28,081 bases of DNA, taken from an uncultured Mollicutes bacterium. Lineage in GTDB: Bacteria > Bacillota_I > Bacilli_A > RF39 > UBA660. The translations under genes were made by a program, and so were the position numbers. The notes beneath the pieces were generated by a model that was given only the letters and a program-made list of their open reading frames with translations, searched no databases and was not told where the DNA came from. Where the stretch lies: positions 1 through 28,081 of the forward strand of contig URRF01000017.1 in the NCBI GenBank assembly GCA_900550145.1, written 5' to 3'. Positions 1-5,704 of this stretch are shown piece by piece. How positions within the stretch are numbered: the stretch's first letter is position 1; every line of letters starts with the position of its first letter.

Positions 1-17
1 TGACCTTTCTTTGCCAT
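1..17 (-). CDS. 5' end of a gene running off the left edge
   Basis: Only the first codons are visible (M-A-K-K-G, then an incomplete codon). They follow a strong Shine-Dalgarno sequence, GGAGG, seven bases upstream of the ATG at 17. The fragment is too short to identify; many ribosomal and DNA-binding proteins begin in this way. It lies just downstream of the terminator of the neighbouring small membrane protein gene. Confidence 0.6.
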
Positions 18-43
18 ATTTTTACCTCCTATTTCTATTTTAA

Positions 44-83
44 CAAAAGAAAAAGTAAACACGTTCTTTTTGTGTCTACTTTT
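44..83 (-). terminator. Intrinsic terminator of the small membrane protein gene
   Basis: Read on the minus strand, a 12-bp stem (AAAAGTAGACAC with GTGTTTACTTTT, one G-U pair) encloses a 9-base loop and is followed by TCTTTTG. It lies 20 bases after the stop codon at 104. Confidence 0.65.
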
Positions 84-103
84 ATCTTACAACTTCACGA
101 TTG

Positions 104-409
104 CTATTTCTTTTTTCTAAAGAATGTACATACTACGTAATATAAGAAAATTACATATATTCCTACATATAACCATACTAATATTGTGTTTATTATACCA
201 GATGAATGGGAATTTATTACTGCTAATAACGAATCTGGTAAGTATCTATTCACTAAGTTAGAAATTTCTTTAATGCCAAGTAATACTTCTATTTTTGATA
301 TGATTCTTAAAAACATATCTATTATACATATAATATATACTACATTGCTAAACCTTCTAAAAAATATTATTGTAAGAATTATAAGTACCAATATTATTAT
401 TAAATCCAT
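104..409 (-). CDS. Small hydrophobic membrane protein, unknown
   Basis: A 101-residue protein that I do not recognise. The first ~20 residues (MDLIIILVLIILTIIFF) form one membrane helix; a second hydrophobic stretch follows (VVYIICIIDMFL), and a third sits near the C-terminus (ILVWLYVGIYVIFLYYVV) before a basic RKKK tail. A longer reading frame begins at 505, but its first codons lie in the tRNA terminator. The ATG at 409 has GGAGTG seven bases upstream and an extended -10 promoter before it, so I choose 409. It is monocistronic, between the tRNA terminator and its own terminator. Confidence 0.6.
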   Translation of the reverse strand: MDLIIILVLIILTIIFFRRFSNVVYIICIIDMFLRIISKIEVLLGIKEISNLVNRYLPDSLLAVINSHSSGIINTILVWLYVGIYVIFLYYVVCTFFRKKK

Positions 410-428
410 AAAAATCACTCCAAGTGTA

Positions 429-437
429 ATTATAACA
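429..437 (-). promoter_or_regulatory. Extended -10 promoter of the small membrane protein gene
   Basis: On the minus strand TGTTATAAT is a full extended -10 element (TGn-TATAAT), 20 bases upstream of the ATG at 409. No good -35 hexamer is visible, which is common when the TG extension is present. Confidence 0.5.
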
Positions 438-485
438 TACTTTATATTTTTTAATTTATATAAAATAATTACTTTATATTTTTTT

Positions 486-515
486 ACAAAAAAATAAACT
501 CTCATTATGAGAGTT
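486..515 (-). terminator. Intrinsic terminator of tRNA-Arg
   Basis: On the minus strand a perfect 8-bp stem, AACTCTCA with TGAGAGTT, closes a three-base loop and is followed by TATTTTTTTG. It starts ten bases after the encoded CCA end of the tRNA. Confidence 0.8.
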
Positions 516-524
516 ATATTCTTA

Positions 525-601
525 TGGCGTCCCCGGAGCGATTCGAACGCCCGACCGATCCCTTAGAAGGGGATTGCTCTATCCAGCTGAGCTACGAGGA
601 C
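525..601 (-). tRNA. tRNA-Arg (anticodon UCU)
   Basis: A complete 77-base tRNA with an encoded CCA end. The acceptor stem GTCCTCG pairs with CGGGGAC (one G-U pair), followed by discriminator G and CCA. The D arm contains AGCTCAGCTGGATAGAGC, and the T arm contains GTTCGAATC. The anticodon loop CTTCTAA gives anticodon TCT, which reads AGA/AGG arginine codons. AGA is the dominant arginine codon in an AT-rich genome such as this one. It has its own promoter and terminator. Confidence 0.95.
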
Positions 602-620
602 ATCTCAAGTGAACAATAAG

Positions 621-649
621 ATTATACAATAAAAGCTCTTATTATTCAA
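621..649 (-). promoter_or_regulatory. Promoter of tRNA-Arg
   Basis: TTGAAT, a 17-base spacer and TATAAT on the minus strand form a sigma-A type promoter whose -10 is about 20 bases upstream of the mature tRNA. The -35 lies inside the gerM terminator hairpin. Confidence 0.6.
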
Positions 650-657
650 GAGCTTTT
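631..657 (-). terminator. Terminator-like hairpin at the end of gerM
   Basis: A 10-bp stem (AAAAGCTCTT with AAGAGCTTTT) has a seven-base loop holding the gerM stop codon. Its T-rich tail is short (TTTTATTG), so termination may be partial. Confidence 0.5.
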
Positions 658-1604
658 ATTACACTTTTTGTTATTTCTTCATCATTTAACATAAATATTA
701 CTTCATCTACGTTATAATTTTCTCCAATTGATAAACTAATTGAATATATAACTTCTTCCATAACTTTCTTTTCATCAATGTTATCTAGTATATAATCATT
801 AAAAACTAAATACATGCTTTTATCCTTGATTTCATAATTCATGAGTTTTGTATTAAGATTCATAAAACTCATTAAATTTCCTTGATAAGATGGTCCACTT
901 GATAATTCATCTATTATTATTTTTATTTTATCTTTTTTGCTATTATCAATTTTAGTTACTGGTATATAGTAATAATTATCATTATTTTCTCCTATATAAT
1001 ATATAGTTGTTTTGCTAATATCTTTTGTATTGGTTATATCATATATTTTGTTTATACCTATATCTCTTGTTAAAACCGTTGGCAAATTAGTTTTATTTTT
1101 TGGTAAAACTGTTAGTAAATTTCCTTCTACATATATCATTATTCCATTTACTTCTTTTATTGAAGTTAAACTATATACTATTGCCTCTAACATTTTCTCT
1201 TCTAGTTCTTTATTTATTTCAAGTATTTCTTTTGAAAAATCTATTTTTAATAAACCATCTTTTAAATCCACACTTAATATTTCAGTTCCACTAGGTATTG
1301 GTGCTCTAAAACCATTTGGTATATTACTTTCTTTCTTACCATCAATTATTAGATATTCAATTAATGTTCTTATTTTTTTCTCAACTTCATCTTCATTTAA
1401 TAATACTTTTGTCCTTGATACATAATTGTCTTTGTTTACTAAATATATTTCATGTGTTTCATCATTATTTACATACTCTATACTCGTTTTTCCATTCAAA
1501 TCTAGTTTATATTCATTTTCCCTTGGAAATAGTACAAATAAAGCACATATTAAAAGTAATATAGTGGCAAGTGAAACTTTTTTAATAGTCATATTCTTTA
1601 GCAT
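642..1604 (-). CDS. gerM: GerM-like protein with two GerMN domains
   Basis: A 320-residue protein with an N-terminal membrane anchor (residues ~9-26) and two tandem GerMN-type domains at about 75-175 and 210-315. The first contains NGFRAPIPSGTEIL and a VDLKDGLLKIDFS strand pair; the second contains LSSGPSYQGNLMSFMN and a matching MYLVFND segment. This two-domain layout is that of GerM, which in Bacillus subtilis is exported and needed for normal sporulation and germination. The start at 1604 has AGAGGTG six bases upstream. gerE lies directly upstream, as in B. subtilis, where gerE and gerM are a few genes apart. A CATATTAT element upstream could be a sporulation-sigma -10, but no convincing -35 is seen. 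No clear lipobox. Confident in the family, less so in the exact role. Confidence 0.8.
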   Translation of the reverse strand: MLKNMTIKKVSLATILLLICALFVLFPRENEYKLDLNGKTSIEYVNNDETHEIYLVNKDNYVSRTKVLLNEDEVEKKIRTLIEYLIIDGKKESNIPNGFRAPIPSGTEILSVDLKDGLLKIDFSKEILEINKELEEKMLEAIVYSLTSIKEVNGIMIYVEGNLLTVLPKNKTNLPTVLTRDIGINKIYDITNTKDISKTTIYYIGENNDNYYYIPVTKIDNSKKDKIKIIIDELSSGPSYQGNLMSFMNLNTKLMNYEIKDKSMYLVFNDYILDNIDEKKVMEEVIYSISLSIGENYNVDEVIFMLNDEEITKSVIKALE

Positions 1605-1654
1605 ATAAACACCTCTAATTAATAATATGATTATTAAATAAAATAAGAACTTAA

Positions 1655-1680
1655 ATAGAAAAAGTCACTTTTGTGACTTT
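1655..1680 (-). terminator. Intrinsic terminator of gerE
   Basis: On the minus strand AAAGTCAC and GTGACTTT form a perfect 8-bp stem around AAAA and run into TTTTTCTATTT. The gerE stop codon lies in the 5' arm. Confidence 0.75.
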
Positions 1681-1882
1681 ATAATGATAATTCTCCTAGT
1701 TTTATAAGTTCTATTACGGCTTGTGTTCTTCCTTTAACACCTAGCTTTTGCATTACATTTGAAATATGATTTCTAATTGTTTTTTCACTTATATTAAGTT
1801 CTTTTGCAATATCTTTTGTTGATTTATTCAAAATCAATAGTTCAAACACTTCTTTTTCTCTTTTTGTTAATACTTTTGCCAT
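1679..1882 (-). CDS. gerE: GerE, LuxR-type late spore-coat regulator
   Basis: A 67-residue stand-alone LuxR/GerE helix-turn-helix protein. It matches my recollection of B. subtilis GerE along nearly its whole length, notably LTKREKEVFELL, ISEKTIRNHISN, MQKLGVKGR and the C-terminal ELIKLGEL. GerE acts in the mother cell with sigma-K to switch on late spore-coat genes. There is no receiver or ligand domain, as expected for GerE. A frame begins at 1924, but a sigma-K-like promoter would place the transcript start near 1920, and only the ATG at 1882 has a Shine-Dalgarno (GAGGG, close spacing), so 1882 is chosen. It follows obg with no terminator between. Confidence 0.87.
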   Translation of the reverse strand: MAKVLTKREKEVFELLILNKSTKDIAKELNISEKTIRNHISNVMQKLGVKGRTQAVIELIKLGELSL

Positions 1883-1926
1883 ACACCCTCGCTTTCTATA
1901 GAAGAGGTATTTATTATTATTCATAA

Positions 1927-1953
1927 TATTGTATGTTAAAACATAAAATAGGT
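1927..1953 (-). promoter_or_regulatory. Putative sigma-K promoter of gerE
   Basis: On the minus strand AC, 16 bases, then CATACAATA matches the published sigma-K pattern AC-N16-17-CATAnnnTA. It lies just after the obg stop codon. A plus-strand match to the GerE box RWWTRGGYNNYY (1946-1957, AAATAGGTTCTA, only the last base off) overlaps the -35 region and could give autoregulation. Short motifs in AT-rich DNA occur by chance, so this stays tentative. Confidence 0.45.
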
Positions 1954-1954
1954 T

Positions 1955-3226
1955 CTACTCAATATACTCAAATTCATAGTCCAATATTCTAACTGTATCT
2001 CCACTTTTTGCACCCAATCTTTTAAGCTCATCGTCTATACCCATATTTTTAAGTTTTTTTGCAAATCTTAATGTCCCATCTTGGGAATTGAATTTTGTCA
2101 TTTTAAATAATTTTTCTACTGTATCTCCCCTTACTATCCAAGCATCTGACTCTTTTGTAATAGTAAATGGTTTTTCTCTTTTAAACTTATATAATACATG
2201 ACTTTCTATTTCAGTATCTTTATATAAAGGTGTTTCCTCTATCTCATCAAGAGTTTTAGCAATATATTCAATTAACTTATCAAGTCCTGTATTATTTATT
2301 GCACTTACTTCAAATACTTCTATATCAAATTTTTTCTTAAATTCTTCTAAATTTTCTTTTGAACCCTCAATATCCATTTTATTTGCTATTACTATTTGTT
2401 TTTTATTTATAAGTTTATCTGAAAATTGCTCTAGTTCTTTATTTATAAGGATATAATCATCTATTGGATTTCTTCCTTCGCTACCACTCATATCTATTAC
2501 ATGACATATTATTCTAGTTCTTTCTATATGTCTTAAAAATTTATCTCCAAGTCCTTCTCCTTTTGATGCACCTTCTATAAGACCTGGTAAATCAGCCATA
2601 ACAAATACTTTATTATCTTTCGTTTTTACAACACCTAAATTAGGTGATAATGTGGTAAAGTGATAAGCTGCTATTTTAGGATTTGCTCTACTTACTTGAG
2701 ATAATATTGTACTTTTGCCAACACTTGGAAGACCAACTAATCCAACATCTGCAAGCATTTTAAGTTCAACTTTAACTATTCTTTCTTCTCCTGGTTCACC
2801 ATGTTCTGATATATCAGGTGCTGGGTTTGAAGGAGTAGCAAATGCTTTATTTCCTCTTCCTCCTCTACCTCCATATGCTATAACTGCTTCATCATCACCT
2901 TTTATTAAATCAGCTATAACCATACCTGTATTAAGATCTGTTACTGTTGTTCCTTCTGGAACCTTTATTATTACATCCTCTGCATTTTTTCCAAATCTGT
3001 TTTTACCAGAGCCATGTTCTCCTCTTTTTCCTTTAATCTCTTTTTGGTATTTTAAATCTAATAGCGTTCTTAAACCTTTATCTACTTTAAAAATAATATT
3101 ACTACCACGTCCTCCATTTCCACCATCAGGTCCACCATTAGGTACAAATTTCTCACGTCTAAATGCAGTACATCCATCTCCACCATTTCCTGCTATAATT
3201 TTTATTTTTACTTCATCAACAAACAT
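1955..3226 (-). CDS. obg: GTPase Obg/CgtA
   Basis: A 423-residue Obg GTPase, involved in late 50S ribosome assembly, the stringent response and, in B. subtilis, sporulation onset. The glycine-rich Obg fold occupies about residues 1-157 (NGGDG, GGPDGGNGGRG, GGRGGRGNKAF). The G domain follows with G1 GLPSVGKST, G3 DLPGLIEGAS, G4 NKMD and G5 SA. The C-terminal OCT domain (last ~75 residues, from about SHVLYKF to the end) is present, so this is the long Firmicutes form. The start at 3226 has AAGGTG upstream. It follows rplU-prp-rpmA, the usual Firmicutes order, but the terminator after rpmA and its own -10 (3242-3247) suggest partly independent transcription. Confidence 0.97.
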   Translation of the reverse strand: MFVDEVKIKIIAGNGGDGCTAFRREKFVPNGGPDGGNGGRGSNIIFKVDKGLRTLLDLKYQKEIKGKRGEHGSGKNRFGKNAEDVIIKVPEGTTVTDLNTGMVIADLIKGDDEAVIAYGGRGGRGNKAFATPSNPAPDISEHGEPGEERIVKVELKMLADVGLVGLPSVGKSTILSQVSRANPKIAAYHFTTLSPNLGVVKTKDNKVFVMADLPGLIEGASKGEGLGDKFLRHIERTRIICHVIDMSGSEGRNPIDDYILINKELEQFSDKLINKKQIVIANKMDIEGSKENLEEFKKKFDIEVFEVSAINNTGLDKLIEYIAKTLDEIEETPLYKDTEIESHVLYKFKREKPFTITKESDAWIVRGDTVEKLFKMTKFNSQDGTLRFAKKLKNMGIDDELKRLGAKSGDTVRILDYEFEYIE

Positions 3227-3241
3227 AACATCACCTTCTTA

Positions 3242-3247
3242 ATTATA
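3242..3247 (-). promoter_or_regulatory. Candidate -10 element upstream of obg
   Basis: TATAAT on the minus strand, 16 bases before the obg start and downstream of the rpmA terminator. The -35 side is a T-run with no clear hexamer. Confidence 0.35.
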
Positions 3248-3257
3248 CTATATTTTA

Positions 3258-3281
3258 AAGAAAAAAACTAGGCAACCCTAG
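3258..3281 (-). terminator. Intrinsic terminator after rpmA
   Basis: CTAGG-GTTG-CCTAG followed by TTTTTTTC on the minus strand. The last TAG of the stem is the rpmA stop codon. The stem is short (5 bp), so read-through into obg is likely. Confidence 0.65.
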
Positions 3282-3552
3282 CTTCATATACACTTACTTG
3301 TTTTTTGTCTCTTCCTTTGTGTTCAAATTTCACATATCCATCCATTTTAGCATATAGTGTATGATCAACTCCCATACCTACATTATTACCTGGATAAATT
3401 TTAGTTCCTCTTTGACGATATATAATTGAACCACCAGTAACAAATTCACCATCAGCTGCTTTTGCACCTAATCTTTTAGATTCTGAATCTCTACCATTAG
3501 TTGTAGAACCTTGTCCTTTTTTATGAGCGAATAACTGAATGTTAAATCTCAT
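3268..3552 (-). CDS. rpmA: 50S ribosomal protein L27 (with Prp-cleaved leader)
   Basis: A 94-residue L27, located near the peptidyl transferase centre of the 50S subunit. The start carries the Firmicutes-type N-terminal extension MRFNIQLFAHKK. In Staphylococcus aureus the equivalent extension is removed by Prp between the phenylalanine-containing motif and the mature end, and the prp gene lies immediately upstream here. The core motifs GSTTNGRDSESKRLG and GGSIIYRQRGTK are intact. A longer frame begins with GTG at 3561, but that GTG is part of the Shine-Dalgarno GGAGGTG; the ATG at 3552 has correct spacing. The prp stop TGA is also in this ribosome-binding site, so translation is coupled. Confidence 0.96.
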   Translation of the reverse strand: MRFNIQLFAHKKGQGSTTNGRDSESKRLGAKAADGEFVTGGSIIYRQRGTKIYPGNNVGMGVDHTLYAKMDGYVKFEHKGRDKKQVSVYEARVA

Positions 3553-3557
3553 TACAC

Positions 3558-3845
3558 TCACCTCCTAATATCTATATTATCTTTATATTCTTCTTGTAAT
3601 TCTGTTAATAGATTAATCATATTTTTTATTAATTTATCAACAACTTCACTATGCTTAAGTATTTTAATTGTAAGTGGATTATTATCATTTACTTCAATTG
3701 AATTTTTATCAATACTTAATATAGCATTTATTGTAGTTATAACCGTACTACTTACTGCTGAACATACAATATCTTTTCCATATTCATCATAATTAGCATG
3801 CCCAGATATAGTTATAACATCATTTTTTACTACTATTTTTATCAT
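3558..3845 (-). CDS. prp: Ribosomal-processing cysteine protease Prp
   Basis: A 95-residue Prp (YsxB family). The catalytic pair is visible: His16 in the GHANYDEYGKDIVC segment and Cys28 in DIVCSAVSS. The family cleaves the N-terminal extension from L27, and the cognate extended L27 is the next gene. The position between rplU and rpmA is the conserved Firmicutes arrangement. It starts one base after the rplU stop codon and its own stop lies in the rpmA ribosome-binding site, so all three are co-translated. Confidence 0.93.
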   Translation of the reverse strand: MIKIVVKNDVITISGHANYDEYGKDIVCSAVSSTVITTINAILSIDKNSIEVNDNNPLTIKILKHSEVVDKLIKNMINLLTELQEEYKDNIDIRR

Positions 3846-3846
3846 A

Positions 3847-4149
3847 TTATCTTTCTTCTATACTAGTTATTTTAACTTTAGTATATGGTTGTCTGTGTCC
3901 TTGTTTTTTGTGGTAGTTATTTTTTTGTTTATATTTAAATACTACTACTTTCTTTTGTCTTCCATGTTTAACAACTTCACCTTTAACAACTACATTTGTT
4001 AAATATGGTTTTCCAGCAACACCATTAACCATTAAAACTTTATCGAAAACAACCTCTTTACCAGCTTCATTATCTAGTTTTTCAACATAAATTTCTTGAC
4101 CTAGTTCAACATAATATTGTTTTCCTCCAGTTTCTATTACTGCTTTCAT
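3847..4149 (-). CDS. rplU: 50S ribosomal protein L21
   Basis: A 100-residue L21 of normal length, a 23S rRNA-binding protein of the 50S subunit. Diagnostic segments are MKAVIETGGKQYYVELGQ at the N-terminus and KYKQKNNYHKKQGHRQPYTKVKI at the C-terminus. The ATG at 4149 has AAAGGAGGG upstream. It is the first gene of rplU-prp-rpmA and is preceded by a structured leader of about 85 bases and a strong promoter. Confidence 0.97.
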   Translation of the reverse strand: MKAVIETGGKQYYVELGQEIYVEKLDNEAGKEVVFDKVLMVNGVAGKPYLTNVVVKGEVVKHGRQKKVVVFKYKQKNNYHKKQGHRQPYTKVKITSIEER

Positions 4150-4154
4150 ACTTT

Positions 4155-4236
4155 CCCTCCTTTTAACTTAGACTCACCTTTAAGGTACTTTTCGTTTTTA
4201 ACCTTTTCAGAGTGGTTGAAGACCGAGGTCTTACAA
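4155..4236 (-). promoter_or_regulatory. Structured rplU mRNA leader, probably L21 leader
   Basis: Between the promoter and the rplU Shine-Dalgarno the transcript can fold into a short hairpin (AAGAC-CUCG-GUCUU) and then a larger element where ACUC pairs with GAGU and, inside it, AAGGU pairs with ACCUU around an A-rich loop. A conserved L21 leader RNA family occupies this position in Firmicutes and is thought to mediate autoregulation by L21. I identify it by location and folding potential, not by a covariance search. Confidence 0.5.
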
Positions 4237-4242
4237 GTAAGA

Positions 4243-4271
4243 ATGATATCATAAATTTAATAAATAGTCAA
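4243..4271 (-). promoter_or_regulatory. Strong promoter of rplU-prp-rpmA
   Basis: TTGACT, 17 bases, then TATCAT on the minus strand, with a TGn extension before the -10. The predicted transcript start is near 4236, giving a leader of about 87 bases. Confidence 0.8.
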
Positions 4272-4383
4272 ATTTTATCTTCTCGGAAAATTTTTTTCTG
4301 AAGTGCAACAAAGTTACATTGAAAAAGACATATAAAAATATTACACTTATTATAAGCAAAATAAAGAAAGATGTAATATATAT

Positions 4384-4714
4384 ATGTCTAAAGAAAATTA
4401 TAAAGAAAAAAGATAAATGGGCTCCTGATGTTATTGCTGGTTATATCTAATCTCATCAACTTTATCTAAAAGAAGGTTTTACTTCTATATCAACAACTAC
4501 TATTTATAGAGCTATCCATTATCACTTGTTAAATTCAACTAAAGATGATACCAGAAGAATGAATAAATTTAATACTGAAAAAGATTGTTATCAAAGAGGA
4601 AAAAAAGTGTCTGAAAGTAAGAAAGATAATAGTATTGAATTAAGACCATATAATATTAATAACAGAGAAAGATTTGGCGATTGGGGACTTGATACTGTTA
4701 TTTCTACTGTTTGA
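4384..4714 (+). pseudogene. IS30-family transposase remnant
   Basis: A decayed transposase on the plus strand. In one frame it reads KKKDKWAPDVIAGYI, an in-frame TAA at 4448-4450, then TSISTTTIYRAIHYHLL and finally RERFGDWGLDTVIST before a stop. These match the conserved IS30-family sections: the W-x-P-E-x-I-A-G motif, the TTIYRAI helix and the FGDWE-x-DTVIG segment carrying the first catalytic aspartate. The rest of the DDE domain and the N-terminal HTH are missing. The bases before it (about 4300-4325, TGCAACAAAGTTACA) may be an old terminal inverted repeat; no right-end copy is visible. A short frame at 4716-4807 is part of the same debris. It separates the ribosomal operon from the type VII locus. 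Confidence 0.82.
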
Positions 4715-4793
4715 AATGTTAAGACAAGAAATTAAAGATGATAATTTATTTAACAAATTATTTGCCAAGAGAACATTTGTTTTTTTGATAAAT

Positions 4794-4819
4794 AAAAAAA
4801 AGAGTTAAAATATAACTCT
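4794..4819 (-). terminator. Terminator of the type VII secretion operon
   Basis: AGAGTTA and TAACTCT form a 7-bp stem with a 5-base loop, followed by a run of seven or more T on the minus strand, just after the stop codon at 4821. Confidence 0.8.
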
Positions 4820-4820
4820 A

Positions 4821-5126
4821 TTAGTCATTTAATAATTCGTTTGCCTTACCTGCTATTGCAGCATCTGCTGCCTTATATGTTTCTACAGTATTATGTAAGA
4901 ATCTTGCATATCCTTCTATTGCTGTATAGAATGCTTCAAATTTTGTTGATAATGATTTGAATTTTGCATATAATTCTTCTGCTGCTGCACTCTTCCATGT
5001 ATCTTCTGTATTTACTTTTTGCATTCTTTGTTCTACTTCAGCAAGTATTTCTTTCATTTTACTTGCTGAATTGTTTAGCGAGTCTGCTGTTTGATTTACT
5101 TGCTCATAACTTATTTTTTCTATCAT
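4821..5126 (-). CDS. WXG100-family protein (second of pair)
   Basis: A 101-residue helical-hairpin protein of the EsxA/ESAT-6 (WXG100) family, substrates and structural partners of type VII secretion. Two long amphipathic helices flank the turn at about residue 44, where the motif is WKS rather than W-x-G. The last residues are ...KANELLND; a classical YxxxD/E export tail could be YKAAD, upstream of the end. It has a strong Shine-Dalgarno (AAAGGAGGG) and lies 15 bases after the other WXG100 gene, so the two probably form a heterodimer. It is the last gene of the operon. Confidence 0.82.
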   Translation of the reverse strand: MIEKISYEQVNQTADSLNNSASKMKEILAEVEQRMQKVNTEDTWKSAAAEELYAKFKSLSTKFEAFYTAIEGYARFLHNTVETYKAADAAIAGKANELLND

Positions 5127-5141
5127 CTTTACCCTCCTTTG

Positions 5142-5432
5142 TTATATTCTACTTGCACTACTTCTTATTTCATCTTGTACTCTTTCTATATTTGTTGCAG
5201 TATCTACTAAGAATTGTCCATAGTTTCCTATTGCTTTTCCTAGTGCTTCTATTGATTCTTTATATTCATTTACTTTATTTACATATTCTTGGTTATCTGC
5301 TCCTTGCCAACTTGCACTTAAATTATCTACTGATTCGTATACTTTTAATACTTCATTTTGATATTCACTTGCATTCTCTAGTACTTGATTGCCTAATGTT
5401 CTTAAACTACTTGTATCTGCTTGAATGTTCAT
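5142..5432 (-). CDS. WXG100-family protein (first of pair)
   Basis: A 96-residue WXG100 protein with the canonical central motif SWQG (W43-Q-G) between two predicted helices (about 8-40 and 50-90). No signal peptide, as expected for a type VII substrate. It has AAGGTGGTG upstream of its ATG and sits between the esaB-like gene and the second WXG100 gene. Likely secreted through the EssC channel, alone or as a heterodimer with its neighbour. Confidence 0.87.
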   Translation of the reverse strand: MNIQADTSSLRTLGNQVLENASEYQNEVLKVYESVDNLSASWQGADNQEYVNKVNEYKESIEALGKAIGNYGQFLVDTATNIERVQDEIRSSASRI

Positions 5433-5449
5433 CCCTTCACCACCTTCCT

Positions 5450-5704
5450 TTATATCAATATGAGTTTTGAACCATTCATTATTTTTGATTCTTTTACTGT
5501 AATATTGATGTCATAAACATTTCCTGAATTTTGATCTATTATTATCGAATTTTCTTTGTTCGGATAATAACCATTAGTTAGTTCCCTTAAGCTATTTTCA
5601 ATAAGTTTTATTATTGAGGATATTCTTTTATTTATTGGGATATAAAGTTCATAGCTAGTATTAAGTAAAGGGACAATTACTTCAACTAAAATTTTGTTAT
5701 TCAT
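5450..5704 (-). CDS. esaB: EsaB/YukD-like ubiquitin-fold type VII protein
   Basis: An 84-residue protein with the size, position and pattern of the EsaB/YukD family, a ubiquitin-like cytosolic accessory of type VII secretion: a first beta hairpin (ILVEVIVPLLNTSYELYIP), a helix (RISSIIKLIENSLRELT) and later strands ending SKIMNGSKLILI. The frame can extend to 5731, but the ATG at 5704 has AAGGTGATG in place and overlaps the essC stop codon (TATGAATAA), so 5704 is preferred. Sequence similarity within this family is weak; the call relies on context. Confidence 0.72.
   Translation of the reverse strand: MNNKILVEVIVPLLNTSYELYIPINKRISSIIKLIENSLRELTNGYYPNKENSIIIDQNSGNVYDINITVKESKIMNGSKLILI

Noticed and set aside
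186..497. Plus-strand ORF of 103 codons near the left edge
   Set aside because: Overlaps the minus-strand membrane protein with its extended -10 promoter and Shine-Dalgarno; the plus-strand frame has neither.
1012..1425. Plus-strand ORF of 137 codons opposite gerM
   Set aside because: Low-complexity Ile/Leu/Ser/Phe composition arising from the reverse of an AT-rich gene; no ribosome-binding site and fully covered by gerM.
2715..3242. Plus-strand ORF of 175 codons opposite obg
   Set aside because: Pro-rich translation is the mirror of the Gly-rich Obg fold; the minus-strand gene is certain.
4716..4807. Short plus-strand frame after the transposase remnant (starts MLRQEIKDDNLFNKLF)
   Set aside because: No Shine-Dalgarno and it ends in the type VII terminator; treated as debris of the IS30 element, not a gene.
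4964..5470. Plus-strand Leu-rich ORF opposite the WXG100 genes
   Set aside because: Leu-repeat composition with no start signal; it lies across two real minus-strand genes and their ribosome-binding sites.
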